From assembly GCA_022701365.1 (NCBI GenBank), contig JAKUHH010000216.1:372001-436000 (forward strand): 64,000 nt of DNA, given 5' to 3'. Of this stretch, positions 1 to 11,697 are shown piece after piece. Numbering within the stretch: position 1 is the first letter of the stretch; every line of letters begins with the position of its first letter. Both the position numbers and the translations under genes were made by a program. The stretch is from Mycocentrospora acerina (taxonomy: Eukaryota; Ascomycota; Dothideomycetes; Pleosporales). The notes under the pieces were generated by a model that did not search any database, had not been told where the DNA came from, and saw only the letters and a list, made by a program, of their open reading frames with translations.

Positions 1-83
1 CCCGTATGAATTGGGTGAGGAGGCTGTGCAGTAGCCACATGACGTGTCTGGGGAATATGGGTAAACTTGTGCTGCAAGTTGCT

Positions 84-695
84 TCACTTGAACATGCCTG
101 AAATGCGCTTGGACCTTCGTCGCATGCGCGACATGAGGTTGACCTTGTATGGCTCTCCTGACGACATGGAGGCATGTCTGATACTGCCGTGGTCGTTGCT
201 CGAGGTGTCGCTGGGGATTGATGATGCGGCGTTGCTCTCCTCGTCGTCTTCTCGCAGGGCTCTGGGTAGAGGCGAGGTTGGCGAATCGGCAGAGGGGAAG
301 AAGTAGGCGTCTAGTCTAGAGTTCATTGCGCGGTTCTTCTCGGAAGCAGCCTCGACAAGACTGCTCTTGCTACCAATGCTCGTGACGCTGTCAGTTCTGG
401 TGACACTGTCTAGACGGATGTCACGACGGGCTGCGTTCAGAGAGGTTGAGTGTGCACGCGCAAGTCCGGACAGAGATCCAACGGGAGGAGCTGGGCCATC
501 GCCAATGAGGCGGTATTCGGTGTTGGAGACATGCCCTTGGCAGTAGGGGCAGTGTTCAGTCTTGACTTCCCATCCTGAGATACCCAGCTTCTTTCCGCAT
601 GTGGACAGGTTGGTTGATGGACTGCAGGGTCGGACAAGGTGGTACCAGCGATGCTGGCACGGGAGTATGGTTTTGCAAAGTTCGGCGACACACAT
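84..695 (-). CDS. Small cysteine-rich hypothetical protein
   Basis: A single-exon reading frame of 203 residues. The N-terminal 65 residues carry a conserved-looking zinc-binding type pattern: CVAELC, then LPCQHRWYH, then PC, a further Cys, and a closing CPYC. This resembles a RING-like or treble-clef finger, but the spacing does not match a family I can name. The rest is Ser/Asp/Glu-rich and probably disordered, ending in a basic tail (RMRRRSKRISGMFK). The start was taken at the first Met, just before the first Cys pair. Cys-rich N-termini of this kind with a Ser-rich tail occur in many uncharacterised ascomycete proteins. I assign no function. It could be a zinc-binding adaptor. Confidence 0.65.
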   Translation of the reverse strand: MCVAELCKTILPCQHRWYHLVRPCSPSTNLSTCGKKLGISGWEVKTEHCPYCQGHVSNTEYRLIGDGPAPPVGSLSGLARAHSTSLNAARRDIRLDSVTRTDSVTSIGSKSSLVEAASEKNRAMNSRLDAYFFPSADSPTSPLPRALREDDEESNAASSIPSDTSSNDHGSIRHASMSSGEPYKVNLMSRMRRRSKRISGMFK

Positions 696-3600
696 GTTGA
701 TGATGCGTTCAGGTGATGTCTAGGTATATGCGTTTGTGAGGTGTTCTATTATCAGACAGAATCTTGGCTGATGGCGACGTCGTGATGGAGGACGTGATGA
801 ATTGCCACGGCAGAAGTATGGTGGGTGGCGATTCAAGATGGAGACTACTCGTCTCTGGAAGGTGCTAGTTTGTTGGTGGCGGCGATTGAGAGTGTGTAGT
901 GCAGCGGGCGGAGGGCAGATTTGATTTATCTAGTAGAAAGCCAGGTGGTCGCTGATGTGTACTGTAGTCGTGCCGTGCGCCAAGGGTGTGGGTGCTGATG
1001 GCGGGAAATCACCTTTACCTCCTTCCTCAGAGAGCAGTGATGGCTATATATGGGGTGGAGTCGGGGTGCACAGGTAGTTTCAGGCTGCAGACAGTGCGCT
1101 ATTCGCTGGTTTGCAAGGTTGTGTGTGGTGACGACGTAGGGCTGGCCGAAAAGGGATAGTCGGTGCAACAGGCCGCTGACGAGGGACAGAAAGATGACTG
1201 AGGAGCTGCAAGTGATGGTGAGGCCCGGCTTATCTAGCTGATGCGGATGTCTGAGGCTGTGGAGTGTGAACTGTGACAAATGCTGGTGAATTGGTCCGTT
1301 AGGGGGCACCGCGGCACTCTTTATTATTCGCACCGCTTGACTAGGCAGCGGAGACTGGGTTTGGTATCGACATGGGAGTTCTTAGCGCTGGTGGAGAAAT
1401 GAAAGGCTACTAACGTCCACGAGTTGCCCAAACTATAGCGCGATGGCGTCGACCAAGGTGGCCTAGTGACATGGTTGTTCATCACACTCCCCGTCGCGGC
1501 GCCGGGACGACGCACGCGGAGGTTGCGCTAATGGTGCACCGAAAGTTGGTGACAAACCCCCTTGAGCAGATCTGTGCCAGAATGCTGGATCGCGTGCAAT
1601 CCTTCTAACGGGCAAACTGCGTACCAAAACGCACACGTCTCACCGCTCCCGATAACTTGGAGGCTCGACGTCGACCAGGGCAACCAACGTGGGCCCCCAA
1701 TTGGTAGCGGGCAGGCGACAACGCGGCTTCGTCTGCTTTTGTCGGCTGCCCTTGTGCAACCATGAAGCAAATATTCTCTGACACACGACGGAGCGCCCTG
1801 ACAAATGGACGACCAGCAATAACATACGATTCATGGCGACAGAAGGAGGATACTTTTAGACTTGTCAAATTGAAGGCCATTTCAAAAGGTCAGCTGGCGC
1901 TGCTAAATTCTAGCGGAACCTCGTATGTAAACCGCGGCACTGTAGCCGGTCTGGAGTTAACATCATGGGTTGCAGCGTCCCCCGAGGCGAGAGCTCTGCG
2001 AGTTTGCTGATCAATTTCCTCGGCGGACCAGCCTATCCAATACGGGTACATTTTCGGACCAAATCACCTGGTGGCCCAATTCATCTCCTCACAACAGGCC
2101 ACGGTGAGCACACCGTCACGATCGTCCTCGTCGACCCCTCACAGATCATCAGTCCGCTACACGGTGCCACAAATGGCGTCTCTCCATTGCCCTTGCCGTT
2201 GCTCTGACGGGGCGCGCGTGCATGGCCTGTGTCGCAGAACAAACTATGCTGTTTGCAGGAGCAGGATTACCGAAGCGACAAAACGTAGCCTTGAACCCGT
2301 TGCTGTAGCACAGACGTCAGTGGCCGTGGTTGTACACTGAGATCCAGGGCACCTGTGTTTCGACTGACGCCTGCTAGAGGTGTGCGTCTGCAGCTACGCA
2401 TGCAACCTATGGTGTGACGCTGCATCACATTGGACGGATAGCCCACCATGCAAAAGGTGCGATTAAAGCGACCGACGACGCCATTCCCCGTCCAAACAAA
2501 ATAGCCGTTGCGCAAGCCCATGTCCGCGATGGCTGACACTAACGTCCGCCGTTCATGTATCATGCTGCCCAAGGACTGAAGCTTAGACTTGCAATAGATT
2601 GCCCTGAGCCATGACGGCCGAACCGTGCAATCTTCGAGAAGGAGAGGAGCATTTGGTGCGACTCATGGGGACACGAGTATCCCTGTCGAGAATTCCAGCA
2701 CAGCCTCAGCGCCCGTCATGCCTTGTCACGTACACGGCGCACGCACGCTTGCGGTTCCGCTTCTCCCTATGCGCTTGGCAGACTGGACGGACGTGTCTTG
2801 GCATCTAGAGCTTCGACCCCCGCTCTGCGACCCGGCAGTCACCACAAACACAAACACCAACGCGGCGACTTCTCCTCATCCGAACATCGCGTTGCCAGCG
2901 TTTTCTTTGACAACTAACAATAAAACGATACGAATAAGCTGCCAGCCAAGGTCCTTACGCCTGCAGACCATCTCTTGACCTATCGCCCTCCCACCACGAG
3001 AAGCCTGCCCAGACCCGTGTGGCTTGCCCCAAGACCTAACAGGACCGATGCAATTCCAACACCCTGGTAACAGCACATGATAAGCTCATTCTCCGCGCTG
3101 TCATCGGTTCTAGCACTGGGGTTCCGCGACACGTTGTACTGGAGCCTAGTACCTAGTGTAATAGCTCCACGCGACAACTGTCTGGTCAGACCGTAACAGA
3201 GACATGCCCCAGATGACCAAAAAACTGCACAGAGGCATCTCGAGTCGAACAGCCAAAAAAAACGTTTTTGTCTAGACCGGACGATTGGGATGACGATGCA
3301 TCATCCTTCTGATGCGTGCCGAGTATAAATAAGAGTGATCCGAGCCGGCTTACCGCCTTCTCCGAACTTGGCACACTCGACATCTGGGGTTTGATGATGT
3401 AAGCTCTCTGCATAGATGGGCATGATGAATAAATTGATTTGCTTTTTCCACCCCATTTCAGCGTCGTGCGCATGCACGTCTTTCCATGGACGTGAATTGT
3501 TTCATTTTTCTGGTATTCCAAGTTAAAATATGATGGGTGAAAGAGATGTTGTATATTTGAATAAATAAATAAAATAACGGTGCATATACGACTCCTTCCC

Positions 3601-4144
3601 TTATCGCATCCCAAAATGACAGGGAAAGAGTTGGATGGTGTGCGTCGCATCACTTGTGGCGCTGCAATGTCGCGTATATGCTTGGATGGGCCACTACGAG
3701 TACCTAGGTAGGCTAGATTTGTGTTGTTAATTGTCCCATTATGACGTGGATCTACACACCGACTGACTAGGTGGGTAGACTGGAGAGAAATGGTGGGGTC
3801 AACAAAGTTAATCATCAAAAGTACCCATCTATATCGGTGCTTGCAGCGTGCCAAATGAAAGAAACACCCTCGCGGATATTCATGCCGTGCATGCATCTCG
3901 TCATCATCATCGATTAATCACAAGCAAGGCACTCCCTACCAGAGCGAGATGCTGACAACCATGAACGAATGGACTAAATCCCCGCCCGCTTAGTCGATTG
4001 CGCGCGCTCGGCTCATCTATTTGTCCACCCATCTATTTACCTACTTGCCTACATTTCCTATCTACCCGCATACCGTGCGGCACTAACAAGGTTAGGCATC
4101 TCGGCGATCGATGCCGTCCACACCGTCCGATTCATTCACACATT

Positions 4145-4204
4145 CATTGATTGATTGATTGACCCATCCACTCACCTATTCACCCACCCACACACACACA
4201 CACA
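4145..4204. repeat. ATTG and CA microsatellites
   Basis: A short (GATT)n run at about 4145-4160 is followed by a (CA)n run at about 4190-4204. Confidence 0.8.
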
Positions 4205-4790
4205 TTCACACCGACTTGTTTGACTGTAAAACATGTCCCAACGATTCTCTCCCCCTCCCTTCCCCCCAAAGAGAAAAGAAGAAAAGAAAAATAGCAGCCA
4301 CACTTCCCTCTCCCTCTCTCTTACCCTGCACACACACGTCTTCACACTCGACTACCCCCAAAACTTCCTTCAACCAACACGGTACATTTATTAATTTTCT
4401 TTATTTGCTTATCTAATTATACGAAGTCGGAGCAATTGCATAATTTACTCACTCACCCACTTGCTTACTTGCTTACTTACTCACTCACATCTTTATTCGC
4501 CCAAAGAAAAACAGCACAATACACACACAAACATACACATATGTAATATATATACATATATATATACAGAGATACAAGAATACAAACGACACATATCCTC
4601 CTCGCTCCTTCCCAGTATCTAGAGTCCAGTCCAGCTCAATCCAGTCAAGACCAGTCAAGTCAAGCCCAGCATAGCGGTTGCTCCCGTAATTGTGGGGTGA
4701 GGGGGAGGAACTATTGCGCCACATTTTTTTCTTTTTCTTTCGTTGATATTTTATTTTCGCTCTTTGTTTTTGTTTTCCCCCGTGTCTGTG

Positions 4791-4904
4791 CGTGTGTGTG
4801 TATGTGTGTGTGTGTTTACTACTTGTTATGGCGGGGGGGTTTTGTGTGATGGGGGTGTGGTGAATAAATGGATGAATGAATGAATGAATGAATGAGTGAG
4901 TGAA
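4791..4904. repeat. GT and ATGA microsatellites
   Basis: A (GT)n tract lies at about 4791-4816 and an (ATGA)n tract grading into (GTGA)n at about 4871-4904. Both lie in the 3' flank of the homoserine dehydrogenase gene. Confidence 0.8.
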
Positions 4905-5122
4905 TGCGTGAGTATTGTATACTGTACTACGAGATGAGGTGCGGCATGCTGTATTAATTCTTCATCATACTGAAGAAATGGCACAAAAAAAAGTAGAGTA
5001 TTGAAATATGGGTATGATTGTTTTTGAACTGATGCTACTACTTTTTGAACATTTGTACACTTTTTTTTCGTCTTGGCCTTTTCATCTCAAGGTGCCATCT
5101 ACTGCAACAATCTCAACACCAC

Positions 5123-6332
5123 CTACTGCAGCAACCTCAACACCCTGATCAAATCTGCCGTCACACCCATAGCTGTGACATCTCCTCCCGCACCGGCACC
5201 CTGGATGATGAGGGGGTTGTCGCCATATCTCTCCGTGTAGAATGCAATAATGTTGTCGCTTCCCTTGAGTGCTGCAATGGGGTGACCAAGGTCAAACTTC
5301 TCCAGCCCTACCTTGACCTTTTGCCCGGGAACATCGACACTGCCTACGAAGCGCACGACTTTTCCTTCTTTTTCTGCCTCCTGCTTGAGCGCATCCATCT
5401 TGCCATCAAACTCTGGGAGACGGGCGAGGAAGTCGTCACCCGACACGCACGACTCGAGTTCCTGGGGGATGAGCGACTGTACGGGGAAGCTGGTGGGCGA
5501 CTCGACGGGCAGGCCGGCGAGACGGGCGAGAATGGTGAGTTTGCGGGCAACGTCGAGGCCATTGAGGTCGTCGCGGGCGTCGGGCTCCGTGTAGCCCTTG
5601 TTCTTTGCGTTTGTGACTTCTGCGCTGAACTTGCCACCGCCGCCGGCAGTGGGTTGGAACGAGTTGAACAAAAAGGACATGGTGCCGCTGAAGACGCCCT
5701 CGATCTTCAGGACCTTGTCGCCCGTGTCGACGAGGTCGTTGAGCGTGGAGAGCACGGGCAGGCCTGCGCCGACTGACGACTCGTGGTAGATGTAGCCACC
5801 GGTGCCGCTGCCGTTGCGGGCGGCAGCGAAGATGGACTTCCACAGGTCATAGCTGCCGGAGAAGGCCTTCTTGTTGGGGGTGACGATGCTTATCCCCTTG
5901 GAGAGGAACGAGGGGTATGCGTCGGCGACGGCCTGGTTGCTGGTGTTGTCGACGAGCACGACCTTGGCGGGGGCCTTGGTCAGGTAGTCGGCGAGCTGGG
6001 GGAGGGCGAGCGGCGCCGTGGTCGAGGCCGAGAGGGTCGACTCCCACGAGGAGAGGGGGAAGCCGTCATACGAGGAGTTATGGAGGGCCTTTTTGGAGGT
6101 GGAGACGTAGAGGAGGGAGAGGGTGGTGGGCGTGGTGGGCGACTGGGCGAGCTTGCTGGCGAGCGTCGACAGCTGCGAGAGGAAGGCCTTGCCTACGCCG
6201 CCGGCGCCTGGGGGAGTCAGAACATGGGCGGGGACGTGGAAATGTAGAGAGGAGAGGAGAGAATATGGCCATGCAGGAGAATGGAGACTACGGACCGATG
6301 ACTGCAATGAAAACCTGACGAGGAGCAGACAT
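5123..6332 (-). CDS. HOM6: Homoserine dehydrogenase
   Basis: Homoserine dehydrogenase reduces aspartate semialdehyde to homoserine with NAD(P)H, the branch point to threonine, methionine and isoleucine. Two exons are inferred: 6296-6332 and 5123-6207, with an 88-base intron that closes the frame exactly, giving 373 residues (yeast Hom6 has 359). The junction restores the Rossmann motif (FIAVIG joined to AGGVGKAFL). Further family signatures are VDNTSNQ, TPNKKAFSG, the substrate-binding stretch with YHESSVGAGLPVL, the FSGTMSFLFN region, and GYTEPDARDDLNGLDVARK. The C-terminus has the usual GAGAGGDVTAMGV ending. The start is the Met in MSAPRQVF. An unspliced reading would give a wrong N-terminus. 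It is divergent from the CCDC174-like gene, with 347 bases between the two starts. Confidence 0.95.
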
Positions 6333-6679
6333 GTTTGGCGTGTATGTGTATATATATGTATATATATGTGTGTATGAATGTGTATCTATATAAAAGTGTA
6401 TATACACAAGTGCATTGAGCAGGTCAATTGCTGCGAAAAGACAATGTCCACCCCGCAATGACGCCAGCCGACCGCCGACATCGCATCCGCCGCGACGCGA
6501 AACTGGCACGCCCCCACACGGGCATGCACATGCACATGCACACGGACATGAACATGGACATGAACTTGAACATCGACCCCACATAGACTGCAACACACTC
6601 ACACCAACACCAACACCAACAAAGTCACACCCACGCCTAAATGAGTAACAAAAAAATAACCAAATAACCAAATACAAAC
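6333..6679. promoter_or_regulatory. Shared divergent promoter, HOM6 and CCDC174-like gene
   Basis: This 347-base interval separates two divergent start codons. It holds TA-rich alternating sequence (about 6345-6400), a run of ACATG/GCACATG-like hexamers (about 6525-6570) and a (CACCAA)n run (about 6600-6622). Bidirectional promoter use is inferred from the layout only. Confidence 0.5.
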
Positions 6680-7900
6680 ATGTCCGCCAAAGACGCCCAC
6701 CTCTACGGCCAGAAGCCCAAGTCGCGCTCAAAGGCAAAGGAAATCTCGGGCTCCAGCACCCTATCCTTCTCCTCGACCCTGTCCTCGCTCATCAAGTCGT
6801 CGTCGTCGGCCGACTCCAGCAAGCCCACCGCTGCCCGCGCCCGCCCGCAAAAGGAAGACATCTTCAAGACACACAACAAGAACGTCAAGAAGCGCGCGCT
6901 CAAGGACATCGAGGACGCCGACTTTGCCCAGAAACACCGCGGGCGCACGACGGACGAAAAGGGCGAGGATGAGCAGGCATGGAAGCGCACCAAGCGCCGC
7001 ATGGAGGAAAAGGCACGCCTCTACGACGCCCTGAAGCGAGGCGACGTCGAGGACAGAGACGACCGCTACGGCGTCGACTTTGACCGCAAGTGGGCTGAGC
7101 AGCACGCCACGGGCGAGAACCCAGCCGCCGACTCTTCTTCCGACTCGGACGCCTCCGAGGAACAAGAGCTCGTCGAGTACGTCGACGAGTTTGGCCGCAC
7201 AAGAAAGGGCACCCGCGCCGCCGCCGCCCTCGCCTCACGCCGCCAATACGTCGAAGACCCAGACCGCTTTACCGCCCGCCCTGCCATGCCTGACCAAATC
7301 ATCTACGGCGATACTGTGCAGACCAATGCCTTCAACCCTGATGCCACCATCACCGAGCAAATGGCCGAACTTGCTGCCAAGCGCGACAGATCGCTTACCC
7401 CTCCGCCAGACACGCATTTCGACGGGAGGGCCGAGGCGCGGCAAAGGGGCACGGGCTTCTTCCATTTCAGCAAAGATGAGGAGGAGAGGAGGGAGCAGAT
7501 TGCGAGGTTGGAAAAGGAGAGAGAGGAGACGGATAAGGTGAGGAAGGAGAGGAAGGAGGTGGTCGACCGAAGGAGAGAGATGGTTAGAGAGAAGAGGGGG
7601 AGACTGAGGGAGAAGAGGAGTAAAGGGCAGGCTGAAAGGTTTTTGGATGAGCTGGGGGCAGAGCTGGGGATTGGTGGGGAGGGTGTTGATATTGGAGAAG
7701 ACACCAAGGAGGAAATCAAAGAGGAGATCAAAGAGGAAGTTGAAAAAGACACCAATGAAGAAACCAAGGGAAACATCGAAGGAGACACCAAAGAAGATAT
7801 CAACGAGGAAATCAAGGAAAAAGAGGCTGAAGTGAATGAAGGAAAGAGCGAGGAACAAAGTGCAAACAAAAGCCCAACCCATGTGGGAACCCCAGTTTAA
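6680..7900 (+). CDS. CCDC174-like coiled-coil nuclear protein
   Basis: A single-exon 406-residue protein. The middle carries features of the CCDC174 family (DUF4078 in older domain lists): a KARLYDALKRGD segment, VDEFGRTR at about 168-175, and a YGDTVQTNAF segment around 210. Animal CCDC174 is a nuclear protein linked to the exon junction and splicing machinery; a nuclear RNA-processing role here is inferred. The N-terminus is Ser- and Lys-rich. A long charged coiled coil (about 265-330) is followed by a low-complexity Glu/Lys tail of imperfect EEIKEEIKEE-type repeats (about 340-390). The start has a purine-rich context right after the shared promoter. I am fairly sure of the family, less of the function. 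Confidence 0.8.
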   Translation: MSAKDAHLYGQKPKSRSKAKEISGSSTLSFSSTLSSLIKSSSSADSSKPTAARARPQKEDIFKTHNKNVKKRALKDIEDADFAQKHRGRTTDEKGEDEQAWKRTKRRMEEKARLYDALKRGDVEDRDDRYGVDFDRKWAEQHATGENPAADSSSDSDASEEQELVEYVDEFGRTRKGTRAAAALASRRQYVEDPDRFTARPAMPDQIIYGDTVQTNAFNPDATITEQMAELAAKRDRSLTPPPDTHFDGRAEARQRGTGFFHFSKDEEERREQIARLEKEREETDKVRKERKEVVDRRREMVREKRGRLREKRSKGQAERFLDELGAELGIGGEGVDIGEDTKEEIKEEIKEEVEKDTNEETKGNIEGDTKEDINEEIKEKEAEVNEGKSEEQSANKSPTHVGTPV

Positions 7901-8786
7901 TTAGTCTGTTCAGCACTCCCTACACTGTGCTGCTGCGTATGATACCCCAAATTCTCTATAATACACTCTATTCTCTTTTCTTCTCTCCCATCTACAAAAT
8001 ATCACATTGATCCACTCAACATCAAAACCAAAAGAATTGGGTATTCCATCTACTAGACTCGATTATTCTGTCAATCTCACCACCGCCATGTTCTTCAATA
8101 CTTTTGAATTTACGAGTATTGTGAATTTCGTGCATGCATTTCTTCCTCAGATCACTGTCAGTGACATGTGTGCGCTCAAATAACTCTTTGCACACGCCGT
8201 CTTCTTCAATAGTTACAAGAGAACTAAGCAATCAGAGTAGGTAGGTACGTAATTTAAAAGACTACCCGTTTCTCCCACATACATTCATATACACACACGC
8301 ATACATACATTTATTTTATCAGGTTATTCTTCTCTTTTGAGGAGGAGCCACAAAACCTCTAGCAAACAAGACAAGACACTGCACTTACCACACCCACACT
8401 CTTCCTCAAAGAGCAAAATAATATTAATACGATTATGGAAAAAAAAATACATCCATCTACTCCAGATTATTGAGGACGGAAGAAAGAAAAAGGTCGGGTC
8501 TAGATGAGTGTCCACACTTCCCCCCCCCCCCCCCCCCCCCCCCCAAAGAGTATTAAACAAAGTGCCATGCAAAGACCCAACTACAGTCTGTATGTTGTTT
8601 CCCCCAATCCCATACCATCCCATTCCATTTCACCTCACCTCAAACGCCACGACTGAAGCAATTTTCAAACCCCATTTAACGCCCAGACTATCGAAAAAAA
8701 TCGTCTCATTTACATTACTCCCCCACGAGACGCTGCTTTTCCACTCCTCCTTCTCCTACTACTACAACTCCCCCAAAGCAAGAAGA
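7901..8786. other. Convergent intergenic region with a poly-C tract
   Basis: This is the tail-to-tail region between the CCDC174-like gene and the repeat-domain gene. It has no gene I can support. It contains a 25-base homopolymer C run at 8520-8544. Confidence 0.65.
8520..8544. repeat. 25-base poly-C homopolymer
   Basis: An uninterrupted run of 25 C bases (G on the minus strand). Confidence 0.9.
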
Positions 8787-9949
8787 CTACAGCCTCTTTA
8801 GCAGAACATTGATGAAGCCCCCCTGCTTTGCGCACCCTCGGGGAAATGTGCGCTTATTGCGCGTGTACTTTGCAAACTCTTTGTAAGTGTCGAATACCTT
8901 GAGTGTGAAGGCGGGGTTACGTCGATGGTCAATTACATTGTATAGATTTACGTAGATAACTTTGAGGGCCTTTTCGATGATGAATATACGGGTTAGTAAA
9001 GCTGACTGTTGGCTTGGAGATGTTGGATACATCTAATTGCATACCTTTTTGCACTGTGTGATTGATGTAGGAATCTCTTCAATACCAACTTCCTTGCAGA
9101 GCTCCTTCCAGGTGTCGAGGCGGTTCATGCATGTGCCATAATAGAAATTAACCTCGGACGTGAGGGCGGCGACTTTCTGCTGCAGGCGGGTTTCCTTGTC
9201 CCATGCTTGGTGCTTGGCAAGGCGAGTGAATTCGGTCATAAAAGTCACTCTAGGGTTGGGCTTGAAGCCAGGGAACTGGAACCAATAGGGGCTACATGTT
9301 GCTGTTGCTGCTGCTGTTGGTCTATGGGCCGGAGTGGAAGTAGCTCTTACTACTCGGGGGATGGAGGCTGCGGTATTGACAACAGACTGCAAAGGGCGTG
9401 TCCTGATGGGGAGAACGGTAGTGGTAACGTGCTGAACAACCTCAGGCTCATCGGACCCGTTCACAGCAACACCTCCAGCACTGGAATCTAAAGAGTAGAC
9501 GCTCGCGACAGAAGAGATCATCGAAAAGGGTTCCGAGGCATCGGAACCAACTGAGAAACGGCGCATACGATCTACAAGGTCAGAACCAAGAGCAGCAGGA
9601 GCCACTACAGGAGCTCCAGTAGTAGTGGTCCCTACGAAATAATCAGCCTTTGTCTAGCAAGAAGATGTATAGTAACTCGCGCTTTTTTTTTTAAAAAAAA
9701 AAACAAACTTTCACTGCCAATTCAAGCAACTCAAAGTAAGAACTCGCACTTACTCCTCATACCATACCTATACGGCTCCTCAAAACACACCTGCCAATGA
9801 GCCTGCCAGTTCGCATCACCACCCACCCAGTGCTTCATCTGCGCCAACCGAGCAAACTCAGCCTTGGGAGACTTGTCTGCATCAAATACAAATTCAGTTC
9901 CATCAGCCCAGAACCTGAGGAGCGTGGCTTGCCCTTCCAGAGTTGGCAT
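8787..9949 (-). CDS. Fungal protein with two related EFxRLAxxxxW-type domains
   Basis: Three exons are inferred: 9754-9949, 9045-9631 and 8787-8969, with introns of 122 and 75 bases; all frames close, giving 321 residues. The first copy of a domain sits at about residues 13-55 (FWADGTEFVFDADKSP then EFARLAQMKHW). A longer second copy begins at about 181 (YWFQFPGFKPNPRVTF then EFTRLAKHQAWD). The second copy runs on through a CxxVG and SITQCKKAL segment to a VNLYNVID segment. The second junction is supported because it joins TQCKK to ALKVIYVN without a gap. Between the copies lies a disordered Ser/Thr/Pro linker. I recognise this as a conserved uncharacterised fungal family but know no function. 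The start is the Met of MPTLEGQ; an in-frame upstream Met exists at 10105. Confidence 0.75.
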
Positions 9950-10556
9950 CGTGCAAAGCCGATCGATCAGCAGTTGTTGGTGAGAGGGAAAACCGACGAA
10001 GTTGAGGTAGTTAGTGTAGTGTAGGACCACCAAAGCGTGGGATGGTGAAAGGTAGGGCGAGAGAAAGAGAGATGCGCACACACGGTGGTGTAACGGATCA
10101 GTCACTCAGATACTCTCTTTTTATGAATTCACGACTTTCACTGTTTGTCTTGGTCTCTGCGTACACACACAGTTGGAGTGAGAGAGAGGGATGCGAGGCA
10201 TTCACCAGCAGACCCGTGGGAGGCGGGGGTTAAGCGTGCTACTATGGATCGTGCCCGTGCTATTGGCTGATGCTGGCCGACTAGCGCTGGGGTTTAGGTT
10301 TGGGTGCACCACAGGAGCCAAACAACTCACGTCGATTTTTGTCGCGTCGGTGAATTTCTGGCGGCTTGTGATGAGCGATATTTTTTTTAATAACGTTTAT
10401 GGACCCTGCATACATTCTACGCGTTTCCAGAAATAATCACGGTTCCAGAAGCATGTACACGTCGCATCTGAATGCGTGAGAGTGATTTCCCTTTCCCGCC
10501 ACTTCCGAGTTGTCGAATATCAACTCTTTGGTCATCATCTCTTCTAATGAATCCAT
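9950..10556. other. Intergenic region
   Basis: The 5' flank of the repeat-domain gene and the 3' flank of the next minus-strand gene. I see no supported gene. Confidence 0.55.
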
Positions 10557-11263
10557 CTAAATTTCCCCAGCCATTTCCAACAAGACACGATTCTCCTGCT
10601 TGAGAACATTCCTCCCCTCCCTCTCCTCCTCCAGCTCCGCCTTGAGATTGATAATATCCTGAAGTAGCGTAGTAACAAGAGACTGACCATTCACACTCGG
10701 ATACCTCCAAAGAATCGCAACAATATCCTCTCGACTCGGCACCCCGTCTTCACCCCCTACCCGAGCACGCTTGTAATCAGCCAAGAATTTCCTATTCAAA
10801 GACGCTGAATCCTGAGTAGAAGAGGGTGGTGATCTCTGGACAATGTAAGGATGGTATTGCACAGTGGACGAGTCGGCTACCGCATTGAGTCTGGCGCCTA
10901 CATCATGATCTTTCCGCTTGCCCAGGCGAAGAGAAGGGGAGTGAAGCTGTTCGTTTCGTGACTTATCATAGGTTGAGTCGGCTAGGGGTGAGCGAATCTT
11001 CCGCCTGTGTGTCAACATTTAGCTTCCCATGTGCAGTCGGATACAGTGTAGATGGCTCACCATTCTCCGCCTCGAGGAGGCGTTGTAAGTCGGTACTCGG
11101 TAGTGATCACTTCAGCAGATTGTTTTGAGGCGCTAACGGGCAGTTTTGTAGCTTGAACTCTGACGTGCCGCTGCAGTTTGGGAGGCTCGATTCCGTCGGA
11201 GAAGAAACCAGAGTCAAAAGTGTTGTCGGCGTTTGCAGTAGCTGTATACTTTCGCTTCGGCAT
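10557..11263 (-). CDS. Small nuclear-type hypothetical protein with C-terminal coiled coil
   Basis: Two exons are inferred, 11061-11263 and 10557-11004, separated by a 56-base intron (GTGAGC donor, ACACAG acceptor); the frame closes to 216 residues. The N-terminus begins MPKRKYTATANAD, a basic start that could be a nuclear signal. The middle is Ser-rich. The C-terminal 45 residues have Leu, Ile and Val at heptad-like spacing within acidic and basic residues (LLQDIINLKAELEEE onward), suggesting a short coiled coil or zipper. I do not recognise the family. A further in-frame Met lies upstream at 11317, so the start is not certain, but the basic MPKRK start looks more natural. Confidence 0.6.
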
Positions 11264-11697
11264 TTTAGTCTGCAAGGAAAGGTTTAGTAGTGTTGCTGCA
11301 AAACGGAGATTGAACACTCACGGTCTTGCTGCGATCACTGTCGACTGAGTGCAGGTGGGGAAGAAGGTTGTCTGCAAGCAGAAAACATACGCACCGTTTG
11401 AATGTGAAGTTGAACTTGCCGGTGAAAGCAAGCATGTTCAACACTCAGCTTGGTTCAGTTCGAAATATGTGTGCGACGGCCAACGAGATGGTAAGGTGAA
11501 AGAAAGAACCATTAGATCTCTCGTTCTGGCTGATGAAAATCACGTTACACAAACTTCTACAAGGCGGATGCTGAAGGAATGGTGTCTTGACTATTCCACA
11601 ATAAAATTTACTTGATGCATACATTCGGATATCAAATCTACTCATCCCCCATGCAAAGCAACATCCCAAACTCCACCCTCATGATTCATCCTCCCAT
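11264..11697. other. Intergenic region
   Basis: This interval lies between two minus-strand genes. A short frame at 11349-11615 (plus) shows no coding character. I see nothing else. Confidence 0.5.

Larger units (their letters stand above)
696..5122. other. Long intergenic stretch without a convincing gene
   Basis: About 4.4 kb upstream of the cysteine-rich gene and downstream of homoserine dehydrogenase. Several open frames exist here, including one of 236 codons at 3186-3896 on the minus strand, but none shows a recognisable domain or coding-like composition. The right third (4140-4910) is rich in microsatellites. Confidence 0.6.

Noticed and set aside
3186..3896. 236-codon open frame, minus strand
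   Set aside because: There is no domain, signal or plausible composition, and it overlaps promoter-like DNA.
7235..7882. Hydrophobic frame opposite the CCDC174-like gene
   Set aside because: It is an antisense reading of the Glu/Lys-rich coding repeats.
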